Of a stretch of DNA of 64,000 bases, positions 49,198 to 63,597 are shown in pieces (positions within the stretch are counted from its first letter, which is position 1; each line of letters begins with the position of its first letter). The stretch spans positions 372,001-436,000 of the forward strand of contig NZ_LLZC01000020.1 in NCBI RefSeq assembly GCF_001461825.1, given 5' to 3'. The stretch comes from Bacillus velezensis. GTDB taxonomy: Bacteria; Bacillota; Bacilli; Bacillales; Bacillaceae. Below the pieces are notes generated by a model. That model did no database searches. It was not told the DNA's origin and was given only the letters and a program-made list of their open reading frames with translations. The position numbers were made by a program, and so were the translations under genes.

Positions 49198-50604
49198 TCA
49201 CTTCACTCCCCAAACAGCCTCCCCATCACCGCTCAGCACACTAAACGTCACAACTTCTTTCTCTCTCGCTGAGTCCCATTCTTTCAGGAAGACGCCGTCA
49301 TAATTTGTGCCGTTCAGGTTGATTCGGGCTTTGCTGCTGTCCGTTATTGTCCAGGTTCCGGTCATTTCCCCGGAAATGGTGCCGTCGTTGTTAAGCCGGA
49401 TGTTTTTTGGGGTTTTGATCGTAGCTGTAATGTCTTTTCCGTGCTGGATGAGTTTGTAAGTTCCGGATGCGGCGGCCGCCGGAATGTGTGTATCCGGTTC
49501 TCCCGCATAGCGGTATGGCGCTGCAACGGGCCATCCGTCTTTGTTCATGTACAGCCGATGCACTCTGACTTCATGCTCTTCTCCTCTGTTCGGGAAACGG
49601 GTGTGGAAAATGAGGTATGATCGTTTCGTTTTCCCGTCGTAAAACACGGAGTTGTGTCCCGGCGATACGTAGCCCGTGCCTTTTTCAGATTGTGAGGCGA
49701 AGCTATAGCCGCCCATGAGTTTAACCCCGTACGGTTCAATTGCTTTGTCGTCGAAGAAACTGCCGTCTTTTCCTTTAGCATCAAGCATGTTATGACCTGC
49801 GGCGTCATAGTACGGACCGTCCGGATTTTTAGAGCGCGCCACACGCATATTGTAACCGCCGGCTGTGTCAAGTCCGCCGAATGACAGATACAGATAGTAA
49901 TATTTCGTTTCCGGATTGTAGCTGATGTACGGGCCTTCGATTCTGCTGTGATTTCCGCCGAGCAGTTTTTTTCCGTAGCCTTGGTTAGGGAGCGGGAAAC
50001 CGGTTTTCGGATTCATTTCCAGTATGAAAATTCCGCCGGAGTAAGAGCCGTACACCATCCAGAGCTTGCCTTTATGGTCAAAAAACGTTTGCGGATCTAC
50101 GACGTTCGGGTGAACGTTTGCATGATACGTCGTGCCGTCTTCGCTTTTTCCTTCCATGCCTGATTTCAAAAAGATGCCTTTGTTTTTGTAGGGTCCTTCG
50201 ATTTTGTCACTCACGGCGACACCGAGAGCGGATCGCGGCGAGTCTCCTTTACAGGCGTTATAGTACATGTAATATTTCCCGTCAGCCAGCTGGGCGACGT
50301 CCGGCGCCCACAGCGTATCAGACTGGGCCCAGTCGAATGTCTCTTTTAATTCGGTGTAGACATTCGGGATCAGGGGATTATTGGGATTGACGCTTGAAGA
50401 TATCTGCTGCCACTGCATCAGGTTTTTCGACTTGGCGGAAGCCAAATGCGAGCCGAATACATAATATGTATCTCCTGTTTTGATGACGGACGGATCATGC
50501 ACGCTGACCTCTGAAAAAACCGGATGCTGGGCTTTTGCCTGCGGCAGAGTGAACCCGATGACCGCTGCTGAGACCAGGCACACACGAAAGAAACTGGTTT
50601 TCAT
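49198..50604 (-). CDS. abnB: Secreted endo-1,5-alpha-L-arabinanase
   Basis: Extracellular GH43 enzyme that cuts the arabinan side chains of pectin. Signal peptide cleaved near AKAQ-HPVF (about residue 25). The five-bladed propeller carries the catalytic acids in SVHDPSVIKTGD (Asp near 38), DWAQSDTLWAPDV and SRIEGPYI (Glu). The C-terminal 90 residues are the small beta-barrel typical of AbnB (TGTWTITDSSKARINLNGTN). Length 468 agrees with B. subtilis AbnB (YxiA). Start at 50604; a cre-like site lies upstream. It works on the same plant polymer as the pectin lyase at 37.7 kb. Confidence 0.95.
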   Translation of the reverse strand: MKTSFFRVCLVSAAVIGFTLPQAKAQHPVFSEVSVHDPSVIKTGDTYYVFGSHLASAKSKNLMQWQQISSSVNPNNPLIPNVYTELKETFDWAQSDTLWAPDVAQLADGKYYMYYNACKGDSPRSALGVAVSDKIEGPYKNKGIFLKSGMEGKSEDGTTYHANVHPNVVDPQTFFDHKGKLWMVYGSYSGGIFILEMNPKTGFPLPNQGYGKKLLGGNHSRIEGPYISYNPETKYYYLYLSFGGLDTAGGYNMRVARSKNPDGPYYDAAGHNMLDAKGKDGSFFDDKAIEPYGVKLMGGYSFASQSEKGTGYVSPGHNSVFYDGKTKRSYLIFHTRFPNRGEEHEVRVHRLYMNKDGWPVAAPYRYAGEPDTHIPAAAASGTYKLIQHGKDITATIKTPKNIRLNNDGTISGEMTGTWTITDSSKARINLNGTNYDGVFLKEWDSAREKEVVTFSVLSGDGEAVWGVK

Positions 50605-50633
50605 TTTCTGAAATCTCCTCGCTCTCTTCTTTT

Positions 50634-50649
50634 CTTAAAACGCTTTCAA
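50634..50649. promoter_or_regulatory. cre-like CcpA site upstream of abnB
   Basis: On the minus strand TTGAAAGCGTTTTAAG matches the cre consensus at 14 of 16 positions, 30 bases before the abnB start. Confidence 0.6.
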
Positions 50650-50845
50650 GACAACGCTCCATTTTATGATGCGGATGGCGGAAATATGTGATCAACAGCG
50701 CCGGCTTCACGATGTACCGCTTTACTTCGATAGCAATCTGATTTGTGAAAGACTGGAAAAAAAGTTTTGACTTCTGATTCGCAAACACTTAATATAAAAA
50801 ACAGTTACTAGTTATCAGAATATTTAAGAATTGAGTGAAGCATAT

Positions 50846-51292
50846 ATGACCTTACACAAAGACCGCCGCATCGGGCGACTGTCCGTCCTTCTTCTGCTTC
50901 ATGAGACTGAAGAAAACCAGCAGATCAGCCGGCTGGAACGGGACGGCTGGAAAGTCTGTCTCGGCAGGGTGGGTTCAATGGATGCGCATAAGGTGGTAGC
51001 TGCAATTGAAACCGCTTCCAAAAAGAGCGGCGTCATTCAATCTGAGGGTTATCGCGAATCACATGCGCTGTATCATGCCACAATGGAAGCTTTGCACGGA
51101 GTGACGCGGGGCGAAATGCTGCTTGGCTCGCTGCTTCGTACCGTGGGCCTGAAGTTTGCCGTCTTGCGGGGAAATCCGTATGAAAGCGAGGCGGAAGGCG
51201 ATTGGATCGCCGTTTCACTTTACGGCACGATCGGAGCTCCGATTAAGGGGCTTGAGCACGAAACATTCGGAGTCGGTATTAATCACATATGA
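50846..51292 (+). CDS. hutP: Hut operon RNA-binding antiterminator
   Basis: Histidine- and magnesium-dependent RNA-binding protein that prevents termination between hutP and hutH. The C-terminal 90 residues (ESHALYHATMEALHGVTRGE...) are identical in pattern to B. subtilis HutP, including the His cluster for metal binding. The start is ATG 50846 (MTLHKDRRIG), giving 148 residues; a TTG at 50831 is unnecessary. First gene of hutPHUIGM. Confidence 0.95.
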   Translation: MTLHKDRRIGRLSVLLLLHETEENQQISRLERDGWKVCLGRVGSMDAHKVVAAIETASKKSGVIQSEGYRESHALYHATMEALHGVTRGEMLLGSLLRTVGLKFAVLRGNPYESEAEGDWIAVSLYGTIGAPIKGLEHETFGVGINHI

Positions 51293-51301
51293 ATCAGCCC
51301 A

Positions 51302-51363
51302 TAGATTTCAGATGATAGGGGGCTATGCGTGAAACATCATTTTCATGGCATAGCTCCTTTTTG
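51302..51363 (+). terminator. HutP-controlled attenuator before hutH
   Basis: Stem GGGGCTATGC (51318-51327) with GCATAGCTCC (51348-51357), followed by TTTTTTG. Just before it, TAG (51302-51304), CAG (51309-51311) and TAG (51316-51318) repeat with four-base gaps, the NAG spacing that hexameric HutP recognises. With histidine, HutP binding should open the terminator. Confidence 0.9.
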
Positions 51364-51401
51364 TATGGGCGCTTTACCAAAGTAAAGGAAAAGGGGTTGA
51401 A

Positions 51402-52939
51402 ATGATGGTAACGTTAGACGGTTCCTCACTGACAACCGCAGATGCCCAGCGTGTGCTGTTTGATTTTGAAGAGGTTCAGGCATCTGCCGAAAGCATGGAA
51501 CGTGTGAAAAAAAGCAGGGCGGCGGTTGAACGGATCGTTCAGGAGGAGAAGACCATTTACGGGATTACAACGGGGTTCGGCAAGTTCAGCGATGTGCTGA
51601 TTCAAAAAGAAGACGCCGCGGATCTGCAGCTGAATCTGATTCTTTCTCACGCGTGCGGCGTCGGTGATCCGTTTCCGGAATCTGTATCGCGGGCCATGCT
51701 GCTTTTGCGAGCCAATGCCTTGCTGAAAGGCTTTTCCGGCGTGCGGACTGAGCTGATTGATCAACTGCTCGCGTATCTCAATCATCGCATTCACCCGGTC
51801 ATCCCGCAGCAAGGGTCACTAGGGGCGAGCGGAGATTTGGCGCCGCTTTCTCATCTTGCACTGGCGCTTATCGGGCAAGGCGAAGTCTTTTACGAAGGGG
51901 CCCGGATGCCGACAGCTCATGCTTTAGAAAAGACAAACCTTCAGCCGGCCGTCCTGACCTCTAAGGAAGGGCTCGCGCTGATCAACGGAACGCAGGCCAT
52001 GACCGCAATGGGGCTGATCGCTTACCTCGAAGCCGAAAAACTGGCCTATCAATCGGAACGGATCGCGAGCTTAACGATCGAAGGCCTTCAGGGCATTATC
52101 GATGCGTTCGACGAGGACATTCATGCCGCCCGCGGTTATCAGGAACAGATGGATGTCGCAGAGCGAATCCGCTATTACTTGTCAGACAGCAAGCTGACGA
52201 CCGTCCAAGGGGAGCTGCGTGTCCAGGACGCCTATTCGATCCGCTGTATTCCTCAAGTCCACGGCGCATCATGGCAGACATTAGCGTATGTAAAAGAAAA
52301 ATTAGAAATTGAGATGAATGCCGCGACAGATAACCCGCTCATTTTCGAAGACGGCGCCAAAATCATCTCAGGCGGAAACTTTCACGGACAGCCGATCGCC
52401 TTTGCCATGGATTTTCTCAAAGTAGCGGCGGCCGAACTTGCGAATATTTCTGAACGCCGTATCGAACGGCTTGTGAATCCGCAGCTGAATGACCTGCCGC
52501 CCTTTCTGAGCCCTCAGCCCGGCTTACAATCCGGAGCGATGATCATGCAATATGCGGCGGCCTCCCTCGTGTCAGAAAATAAAACCCTGGCCCATCCCGC
52601 CAGTGTCGATTCCATTCCTTCATCGGCAAACCAGGAGGATCACGTCAGCATGGGAACCATCGCCTCAAGGCACGCCTACCAGATCATTGCGAATACGAGA
52701 CGGGTGCTTGCCGTTGAAGCCATTTGCGCGCTGCAGGCCGTGGAATACCGGGGTGCGGAACATTGCGCCTCGTACACAAAACAGCTCTATCACGAAATGA
52801 GAAACATCGTGCCGTCCATACAAGAAGACCGCGTGTTTTCTTATGACATCGAGCATCTGAGTGACTGGCTGAAGAAGGAGTCTTTTCTGCCGAATGAGCA
52901 TCACCAAAAACTGATGACCAATGAAGGAGGACTGACAAG

Positions 52940-52943
<4 letters not shown>
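51402..52943 (+). CDS. hutH: Histidine ammonia-lyase
   Basis: Converts L-histidine to urocanate and ammonia, the first step of histidine use. The self-made MIO cofactor triad Ala142-Ser143-Gly144 is in [13 protein letters not shown]. Start ATG 51402 (or 51405) follows AAAAGGGGTTGAA. Length 513 is near the B. subtilis 508. Its stop overlaps the hutU start (ATGA), so the two are translationally coupled. Confidence 0.97.
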
Positions 52944-56814
<3,871 letters not shown>

Positions 56815-56884
56815 AGTCAAATCCGGCACGCGTGCTCTCGGCTGCCGGAAGATTCTCACGCCACGCAAAAAGGGGGAGATCACG

Positions 56885-58303
56885 ATGGATGTTGATCAAG
56901 GCGGCAATCAACTAAAGCGCACGATGAAAAGCAGGCACTTATTTATGATTTCATTGGGAGGGGTCATCGGCACGGGGCTGTTTTTGAGCACAGGGTATAC
57001 ATTGAGCCAGGCCGGGCCGGGCGGGACGATCGCCGCCTACTTAATCGGCGGCTTGATGATGTATCTTGTCATGCAGTGTCTCGGAGAATTGTCAGTAGCC
57101 ATGCCTGTGACCGGTTCATTTCAAACGTATGCGACAACGTTTATCGGGCCGTCCACGGGTTTTATGGTCGGTATCATGTATTGGGTGAATTGGGTGGTGA
57201 CGGTGGGATCGGAGTTTACAGCTTCCGGTATCCTCATGCAGCGCTGGTTTCCCCACAGCAGCGTCTGGATGTGGAGCGCGATTTTCGCGGCTCTCCTTTT
57301 TGCCGCCAATGCATTCTCCGTTAAATTGTTTGCAGAAACAGAGTTTTGGTTTTCCAGCGTCAAAATCGTTACCATCCTTTTATTTATCATCTTAGGCGGC
57401 GCCGCGATGTTCGGTTTGATTTCATTGCACGGTTCGGGTGAAGCTCCGATGCTGTCGAATTTCACCTCACACGGCGGGCTGTTTCCGAACGGCTTTCTTG
57501 CGGTTTTCATCGCAATGATTTCCGTAAGTTTCGCCTTTTCAGGGACGGAGCTGATCGGAATTACCGCGGGTGAAACCGCCAATCCGGCAAAAGATATTCC
57601 GCGTTCGATCCGAAATGTCGCCTGGAGAACGGTCATCTTTTTTATCGGCGCCATTTTTGTGCTGTCCGGACTGATCTCCTGGAGGGAAGCCGGTGTGATT
57701 GAAAGTCCGTTTGTCGCGGTCTTTTCCCAAATCGGTATCCCATACGCCGCAGATATCATGAACTTCGTGATTTTAACGGCTTTGCTTTCGGTCGCCAACT
57801 CCGGACTGTATGCTTCCACCCGGATGCTGTGGTCTCTTGCAAATGAAAACATGATCAGCGCCCGGTTCAAAAAAGTCACGCCGAAAGGCATTCCGCTGAA
57901 TGCCCTGCTCGCCAGCATGGCCGTTTCCTGCATATCCTTGATCTCAAGCATCGCCGCCCCGGGCACGGTCTACGTGGTGCTCGTGGCAATAGCCGGATTT
58001 GCCGGCGTCGTGGTATGGATGAGCATCGCCCTGTCTCAGCTGTTATTTCGAAAACATTATGTGAAAAACGGCGGACGCGTCTCGGATCTGACCTTCCGCA
58101 CACCGTTATACCCTCTCGTTCCGATCGCCGCCATGATCTTATGTTTCGCTTCATGCGTAGGCCTTGCATTTGATCCCAATCAAAGAATCGCCCTCTTCTG
58201 CGGAATTCCTTGTATGATCCTGTGCTATCTCATTCGTTTTTTGAGAAAGAAACAGCCGAAACAATCCGTCCGTGACATTCATTTGGATAAAACCATGCCA
58301 TAA
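56885..58303 (+). CDS. hutM: Histidine permease (APC family)
   Basis: Twelve-helix amino acid-polyamine-organocation transporter for histidine uptake. The signature [21 protein letters not shown] is at residues 23-43, and [17 protein letters not shown], typical of the AAT group, is near 226. Start at 56885 follows AGGGGGAGATCACG. Last gene of hutPHUIGM, 70 bases after hutG, and followed by a two-way terminator. Confidence 0.94.
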   Translation: MDVDQGGNQLKRTMKSRHLFMISLGGVIGTGLFLSTGYTLSQAGPGGTIAAYLIGGLMMYLVMQCLGELSVAMPVTGSFQTYATTFIGPSTGFMVGIMYWVNWVVTVGSEFTASGILMQRWFPHSSVWMWSAIFAALLFAANAFSVKLFAETEFWFSSVKIVTILLFIILGGAAMFGLISLHGSGEAPMLSNFTSHGGLFPNGFLAVFIAMISVSFAFSGTELIGITAGETANPAKDIPRSIRNVAWRTVIFFIGAIFVLSGLISWREAGVIESPFVAVFSQIGIPYAADIMNFVILTALLSVANSGLYASTRMLWSLANENMISARFKKVTPKGIPLNALLASMAVSCISLISSIAAPGTVYVVLVAIAGFAGVVVWMSIALSQLLFRKHYVKNGGRVSDLTFRTPLYPLVPIAAMILCFASCVGLAFDPNQRIALFCGIPCMILCYLIRFLRKKQPKQSVRDIHLDKTMP

Positions 58304-58304
58304 A

Positions 58305-58341
58305 AAAAGGCACATACTGATGAGGTATGTGCCTTTCTTGT
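58305..58341. terminator. Bidirectional terminator hutM/pdp
   Basis: AAAGGCACATAC / GTATGTGCCTTT stem (58308-58337), A-run before and CTTGT after. Serves convergent operons. Confidence 0.88.
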
Positions 58342-58342
58342 C

Positions 58343-59644
58343 TTATTCCGTAATCAGCGTATGAATCAGTTTCGGCGCTTCCGCTTTTTCTGAGATGCGG
58401 ATGTTGTCATAGACTTTGGCGGTCACGTCTTCAACGTTTTCGCGGTTGGCGTAAAGGGTGACGAGCGGCTCGCCTTTTTCGACATTGTCACCGACTTTTT
58501 TGCGGAGCATAATGCCGACGGCAAGATCGATTTCGTCCTCTTTTGTCGCACGTCCCGCCCCCAACAGCATCGCTGCGACGCCGATTTCGTCGGCGACGAT
58601 TTCTGAAACGACACCCGCTTCTTTCGCCGGAACGTCAATTTTGTACGCCGCCTGCGGAAGTTTGGACGGATCGTCAACGACAGAAGCGTCTCCTCCCTGA
58701 TTGCTCAGGAACTCTTTGAACTTTTCAAGCGCTTTGCCGTTTTTCATGACTTCCTGAAGCTTCGTTCTCGCTTCTTCCAATGTCTCAGCTTTTTTCGCCA
58801 ATACGACCATTTGGCTGCCGAGCGTGAGGACGAGTTCGTTTAAGTCTTCAGGCCCTTCCCCTCTTAACGTATCAATGGCTTCTTGTACTTCCAGGGCATT
58901 CCCGATCGCAAAACCGAGCGGCTGCGACATGTCAGAAATCACGGCCATCGTCTGGCGGCCGACGTTGTTTCCGATGCGGACCATTGCTTTGGCGAGGTTC
59001 ACGGCGTCTTCATCCGTTTTCATAAACGCGCCGGCTCCCGTTTTGACGTCAAGCACGATGGCATCTGCTCCGGCGGCGATTTTTTTACTCATAATTGAGC
59101 TTGCGATCAGCGGGATGGAGTTCACCGTACCCGTTACATCACGCAGCGCATACAGCTTTTTATCGGCAGGCGTCAAATTGCCGCTTTGTCCGATGACCGC
59201 TACCTTGTCGCGGTTCACAAGCTTGATGAATTCATCTTTTGACAATTCCACATGGAAGCCTTCGATCGCTTCCAGCTTATCAATGGTACCCCCCGTATGG
59301 CCAAGACCGCGGCCGGACATTTTAGCGACGGGAACGCCGAGCGCCGCGACGAGCGGTGCGAGTACGAGAGTTGTCGTGTCGCCGACCCCGCCCGTAGAGT
59401 GCTTGTCGACCTTAATGCCTTCAATGGCGGAGAGATCAATCGTTTCCCCTGAATTCACCATCGCCATTGTCAGATCGGCGCGCTCCTGATCTGTCATATC
59501 CTGAAAGTAAATCGCCATAGCCAGTGCGCTTGCCTGATAATCAGGGATGCTTCCGTCCGTGTATCCTTTTACGAAAAATTGAATTTCTTCTGTTGTCAGT
59601 TCTTTTCCATTTTGTTTTTTTACAATAAGATCTACCATTCTCAT
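58343..59644 (-). CDS. pdp: Pyrimidine-nucleoside phosphorylase
   Basis: Phosphorolysis of uridine, thymidine and deoxyuridine in the cytoplasm. Signature [18 protein letters not shown] near residue 113, KHSTGGVGD phosphate loop near 81-89, and [12 protein letters not shown] near 197. Start at 59644 ([10 protein letters not shown]) follows AGGTGATAGATC. Length 433 as expected. Last gene of deoC-nupC-pdp, 27 bases after nupC. Confidence 0.97.
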   Translation of the reverse strand: MRMVDLIVKKQNGKELTTEEIQFFVKGYTDGSIPDYQASALAMAIYFQDMTDQERADLTMAMVNSGETIDLSAIEGIKVDKHSTGGVGDTTTLVLAPLVAALGVPVAKMSGRGLGHTGGTIDKLEAIEGFHVELSKDEFIKLVNRDKVAVIGQSGNLTPADKKLYALRDVTGTVNSIPLIASSIMSKKIAAGADAIVLDVKTGAGAFMKTDEDAVNLAKAMVRIGNNVGRQTMAVISDMSQPLGFAIGNALEVQEAIDTLRGEGPEDLNELVLTLGSQMVVLAKKAETLEEARTKLQEVMKNGKALEKFKEFLSNQGGDASVVDDPSKLPQAAYKIDVPAKEAGVVSEIVADEIGVAAMLLGAGRATKEDEIDLAVGIMLRKKVGDNVEKGEPLVTLYANRENVEDVTAKVYDNIRISEKAEAPKLIHTLITE

Positions 59645-59671
59645 GATCTATCACCTGTCCTTCATTTATGT

Positions 59672-60853
59672 TCAGTGAATCAATCCGACGATCGCCGCTG
59701 TCAAGAAGCTGACGAGTGTTGCGCCGTACAGCAGCTTCAGCCCGAACCGCGCGACGACGTTTCCTTGTTTTTCATGCAGCCCTTTCACCGCACCGGTAAT
59801 GATTCCGATAGAGGAGAAATTCGCGAATGAGACAAGGAATACAGATACCACTGCCTGTGTATGCGCACTGAAATGGAAATCGCCGGATGAGAGTGTCTGC
59901 ATCGCCACAAATTCATTCGATACCATTTTCGTCGCCATAATGCTTCCGGCGCTCACCGCTTCATTCCACGGAATACCGGTTAAAAACGCAAACGGCGCGA
60001 ATACATATCCGAGCAGCGCCTGGAATGTAATGCCGAAGACCGCGTTAAAAACGCCGTTGACCAGGGCAATGAGTGCGACAAATCCGATCAGCATCGCCGC
60101 TACGACGACGGCGACTCTGAATCCATCCATTATATACTCACCGAGCACTTCAAAAAAGGATTGCTTTTCTTCTTCAGGAACGACGATCAAATCCTCTTCT
60201 TTGCTGACGGTGTACGGGTTAATGATAGAAGCGATGATAAATCCGCCGAATAAGTTCAGCACAAGCGCCGTCACGACGTATTCAGGCTTCAGCATCATCA
60301 TGTAAGAACCGACGATCGACATTGAGACCGTCGACATTGCGGACGCGCAAAGCGTATATAAGCGCTGTTCAGTAAGATAACCGAGCTGTTTTTTCAAACT
60401 GATAAAGACTTCTGATTGCCCTAAAATCGCGGATGCAACAGCGTTGTAAGATTCGATTTTCCCCATTCCGTTCACCTTGCTTAACGCAAGACCGATATAC
60501 TTCGTGATGAAGGGAAGGACCTTCCAATGCTGCAGAATTCCGATTAAAGCGGATATAAAGACGATCGGCAGAAGCACGCTCATGAAGAACGTCGTCTGTT
60601 TCGCATTCACAAGCCCGCCGAATACAAAGTTAATCCCTTCTGATGCATATTCCAGCAAGTAGTTAAATCCTTTTGCAAAACCGCCGACAAGAAAATTCCC
60701 GATACCGGTGTTGAGGAGAATATAACCGAGAATCAGCTGCAGCACGAGCATGACGGCGATCGGCCGGATTCTGATTCTTTTTTTGCCGTTGCTGGCAAGC
60801 CAGGCAAGACCTAAAAACACAATGATTCCGATAATTCCGATGAGATACTTCAT
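59672..60853 (-). CDS. nupC: Pyrimidine nucleoside transporter (CNT family)
   Basis: Proton-coupled transporter for pyrimidine nucleosides. Ten or so membrane helices, motif GQSEVFISLKKQ near residue 145 and SNEFVAMQTLSSG near 313, matching NupC. Start at 60853 follows AAAAGGAGAACACAT. Length 393. Middle gene of the deo operon, supplying the substrate for pdp. Confidence 0.96.
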   Translation of the reverse strand: MKYLIGIIGIIVFLGLAWLASNGKKRIRIRPIAVMLVLQLILGYILLNTGIGNFLVGGFAKGFNYLLEYASEGINFVFGGLVNAKQTTFFMSVLLPIVFISALIGILQHWKVLPFITKYIGLALSKVNGMGKIESYNAVASAILGQSEVFISLKKQLGYLTEQRLYTLCASAMSTVSMSIVGSYMMMLKPEYVVTALVLNLFGGFIIASIINPYTVSKEEDLIVVPEEEKQSFFEVLGEYIMDGFRVAVVVAAMLIGFVALIALVNGVFNAVFGITFQALLGYVFAPFAFLTGIPWNEAVSAGSIMATKMVSNEFVAMQTLSSGDFHFSAHTQAVVSVFLVSFANFSSIGIITGAVKGLHEKQGNVVARFGLKLLYGATLVSFLTAAIVGLIH

Positions 60854-60916
60854 ATGTGTTCTCCTTTTATTTGTATTCGCTTACAATTTTTTATGCATCA
60901 ACAAAGAAAGAGGATG

Positions 60917-60937
60917 GCGGAAGCTTTCAGCTTCCGC
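60917..60937 (-). repeat. Hairpin in the deoC-nupC intergenic space
   Basis: GCGGAAGCT / AGCTTCCGC perfect inverted repeat without a following T-run. Probably an RNA processing or stability element between deoC and nupC, not a terminator. Confidence 0.5.
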
Positions 60938-60945
60938 ACTGCTGA

Positions 60946-61614
60946 TTAATAGTCGCTGCTGCCGCTGTCTCCGCCGCTCACAATAGAGACGCCCGCACTT
61001 GCGCCGATCCGGCTCGCGCCCGCAGCGATCATGCTGTCAACATCAGCTTTTGTTCTGATGCCGCCTGATGCTTTGACCCCGATGTCCGGTCCGACTGTTT
61101 TTCTCATAAGAGCGATATCTTCAGCCGTTGCCCCGCCTGTAGAAAAACCGGTAGACGTTTTGACGAAATCGGCGCCTGCTGATACCGCTAAGCGGCACGC
61201 GCGCTCTTTTTCTTCATCTGTCAAAAGGCATGTTTCGATGATCACTTTGACGAGCGCTTTTTTATCAGCTGCTTCAACTACTGCGCGGATATCAGCTTCA
61301 ACCGCTTCATCATCGCCGTCTTTTAATGCGCCGATATTGATGACCATGTCAACCTCAGTGGCTCCTTTTGAGATGGCATCCTTCGTTTCAAATGCTTTTG
61401 TTTCCGATGTCGTTGCGCCGAGAGGAAATCCGATAACGGTGCAAACGTCAACTCCCGTGCCCTTCAGTTCCTCCGCTGCGAGTTTGACCCAAGTCGGGTT
61501 TACACAAACGGAAGCGAATTTATATTCTTTTGCTTCTTTTATCAGTTGTAAAATATCTGCTTTTTGTGTATGCGGTTTCAAAGCAGTATGGTCTATTTGA
61601 CTTGCAATTGACAT
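60946..61614 (-). CDS. deoC: Deoxyribose-phosphate aldolase
   Basis: Splits deoxyribose 5-phosphate to glyceraldehyde 3-phosphate and acetaldehyde. Schiff-base lysine lies in [14 protein letters not shown] (near 152) and the proton relay in [11 protein letters not shown] (near 122). Start ATG 61614 (MSIASQIDH) lies eight bases after AAGGAAG; an upstream GTG at 61623 is not needed. Length 222, near the B. subtilis 223 (gene also called dra). First gene of the operon. Confidence 0.96.
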
Positions 61615-61646
61615 TGTATGCACTTCCTTTTTCCTAGGATACGTTT

Positions 61647-61699
61647 AGAATAACCGAATTTTGAACATATGTAAATTGGTAATTGAAATTATGTTCATG
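61647..61699 (-). promoter_or_regulatory. deo promoter with DeoR operator
   Basis: Promoter on the minus strand: TTTACA (61675-61670), 17 bases, TATTCT (61652-61647). The upstream element 61682-61699 reads CATGAACATAATTTCAAT and matches 15 of 18 bases of the DeoR palindrome I recall from B. subtilis; a TTCAA half site (61665-61661) lies between -35 and -10, as in that species. DeoR should repress until deoxyribose 5-phosphate accumulates. Confidence 0.75.
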
Positions 61700-61704
61700 A
61701 ATTG

Positions 61705-62646
61705 TCACAATTCTTGAATGAGTTTTTTGGCCGTATGCTGATCGGTAATCAAAACGTTGGCGTACTTTCCTTTGAGGGCACCGTGAATGGCCTTGCATTT
61801 TCTGCTGCCGCCCGCCACCAGAATCGAACGCTCTTTCATTTTCAAGTCGCTGAGCTCGACTCCGATCGTCCGGCCGTTAATGCTGCTGCTGCAAATCCTG
61901 CCTTCCGCGTCAAAAAAGCGCGAACAAATATCCCCGACCCCGTGCGCTTTCAGCAATTGTTTCTCTTCTTCCCGGAAATAGCCGAGTCTGAAAAGCAGCG
62001 CCTCATCCCGGACGGTTCCGACCGTAAACAGGGCGATATTGGCTTGTCTGCCCATTTCAATGATCCGCTTAATATGTCTGTCCCGCTCGACCATCTGTTT
62101 CACATCGGCGCTGTCAAATATAACCGGCAGCGGCAAATACCTCGGCATCGTCTGAAATGCTTCGGCGAACAGCTGAATCGTTTCTGACGAATACGTATTG
62201 ACATTGGAATGACTGATGCCGCCTTTCAGCTGCACAACTTCAACGCTCTTTACCTGCTTCGGCTCCATGCGGCTTGCGATCTGGTACATCGTCGTCCCCC
62301 AGCTTACGCCGAGTATATCGCCGTCCTTTACGGTTTTATGCATATAGTCTGCGCCATAGCGGCTTAAGTAATGTGTAATGGCCTGGTAATCGTCGCTTGG
62401 AGAAAAGACGACGTGCGCCTCAAGCAGCCCGTATTTTTCTTCCAGCTTCGCGCCTAGTTCGTCCAGATCCTCAAATGGGTCCATGACGCGAATTTGCACA
62501 TACCCTTTTTCCTTTGCGTACTGAAGCAGCCTTGAAACGGTGGGGCGTGACAGATTAAGCCGTTCGGCGATCTGCTGCTGGCTGTAATCTGATTGATAAT
62601 ATAGTTTTGCCGCTTCTATGCTGAGCTGCTGTTTTTCACGATCCAT
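61705..62646 (-). CDS. deoR: Deoxyribonucleoside regulator DeoR (SorC family)
   Basis: Repressor of deoC-nupC-pdp that responds to deoxyribose 5-phosphate. N-terminal helix-turn-helix at about residues 20-50 (YSQQQIAERLNLSRPTVSRLLQYAKEKG begins there), then a sugar-phosphate-binding domain with GVSWGTTMYQIA and a lysine-containing ligand site. Start ATG 62646 (MDREKQQLSI) gives 313 residues, equal to B. subtilis DeoR. It lies directly upstream of its target operator. Confidence 0.95.
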   Translation of the reverse strand: MDREKQQLSIEAAKLYYQSDYSQQQIAERLNLSRPTVSRLLQYAKEKGYVQIRVMDPFEDLDELGAKLEEKYGLLEAHVVFSPSDDYQAITHYLSRYGADYMHKTVKDGDILGVSWGTTMYQIASRMEPKQVKSVEVVQLKGGISHSNVNTYSSETIQLFAEAFQTMPRYLPLPVIFDSADVKQMVERDRHIKRIIEMGRQANIALFTVGTVRDEALLFRLGYFREEEKQLLKAHGVGDICSRFFDAEGRICSSSINGRTIGVELSDLKMKERSILVAGGSRKCKAIHGALKGKYANVLITDQHTAKKLIQEL

Positions 62647-62693
62647 GTCGCGCCTCCCCTCTCCGCTTATCATATCACCAAAATACGCGGTAA

Positions 62694-62722
62694 AAAAGCA
62701 CCCTCTGATGGGGTGCCTATTT
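62694..62722 (-). terminator. yxeH terminator
   Basis: GCACCCC / GGGTGC hairpin (62698-62716) followed by TTTTTTACC on the minus strand, directly at the yxeH stop. Confidence 0.8.
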
Positions 62723-63529
62723 TTTCAGCACAAGCTCCTGAATCGCATGCGCCACGCCGTGTTCGTTATTTGATTTCGTTTCAAAATCGGCAATCTCCCT
62801 TACTTCCGGGATGGCATTGGCCATTGCCACACCGCAGCCGGCCCACTGAATCATGGACATGTCGTTGCCGTTATCGCCGATTGCCATGACGTCTTTCTGT
62901 TCAATGCCGAGTTTTTCGGCCAGCAGCTTAACCGCGTTTCCTTTACTGACTTTCGGGTGAAGAATCTCATGGAAGAATGGCGCACTTTTGACCATTGTGT
63001 ATGTTTCTTTGAATGATTCCGGAATGGAAGCGATCGCTTTCTCCAGCTTGTCCGGATCGTCAATGAACATGACTTTCGGAATCAGAATATCCTTCGGCAC
63101 TTCATCGATCGTGCGGAAATGAAGCGGCACTTTCGTAATGTATGATTCGTATACCGTGTATTCACTGATATCCCGGTTCGGCGTGTACAGATTGGCTGTG
63201 TCAAAGTAATGCATCGGAGTATCCAGCTGTAAGCTCAGCTCGTAAAGCGACTTCAAATCCTCAAAGCCTAATGACTGCTCGGCCACGACACCGTTTGTAT
63301 ACGTATTTTGGACGAGTGCGCCGTTATAGGCAATCACAAAGTCGCCTTCTTCCTGTAAGTTCAGCTCTTCCAAATACCGACGCACGCCGCCGATCGGCCG
63401 GCCCGTGCACAGGACGATATTGACCCCTTCCGCTTTGGCGGCATCAAGCGCCCCGCGGACTTCAGCCGTCACTTCATGATGATCGTTTAATAGTGTTCCG
63501 TCCATATCTATTGCGATTAACTTGTACAT
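62717..63529 (-). CDS. yxeH: HAD-superfamily Cof-type sugar phosphatase
   Basis: 270-residue HAD hydrolase of the Cof subfamily, acting on small phosphorylated molecules. Motif I DMDGTLL (Asp8, Asp10), motif II CTGRP, motif III Lys in KVSKGNA, motif IV GDNGNDMSMIQWAG. Start at 63529 (MYKLIAIDMDG) follows AAAGGAGATGCAGG. Same length as B. subtilis YxeH. Confidence 0.93.
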   Translation of the reverse strand: MYKLIAIDMDGTLLNDHHEVTAEVRGALDAAKAEGVNIVLCTGRPIGGVRRYLEELNLQEEGDFVIAYNGALVQNTYTNGVVAEQSLGFEDLKSLYELSLQLDTPMHYFDTANLYTPNRDISEYTVYESYITKVPLHFRTIDEVPKDILIPKVMFIDDPDKLEKAIASIPESFKETYTMVKSAPFFHEILHPKVSKGNAVKLLAEKLGIEQKDVMAIGDNGNDMSMIQWAGCGVAMANAIPEVREIADFETKSNNEHGVAHAIQELVLKK

Positions 63530-63597
63530 CCTGCATCTCCTTTGTGTCCTTTTCTTCTTATGCTTTCATCATATCGTTTTTTCGTTTCAATGAAAAA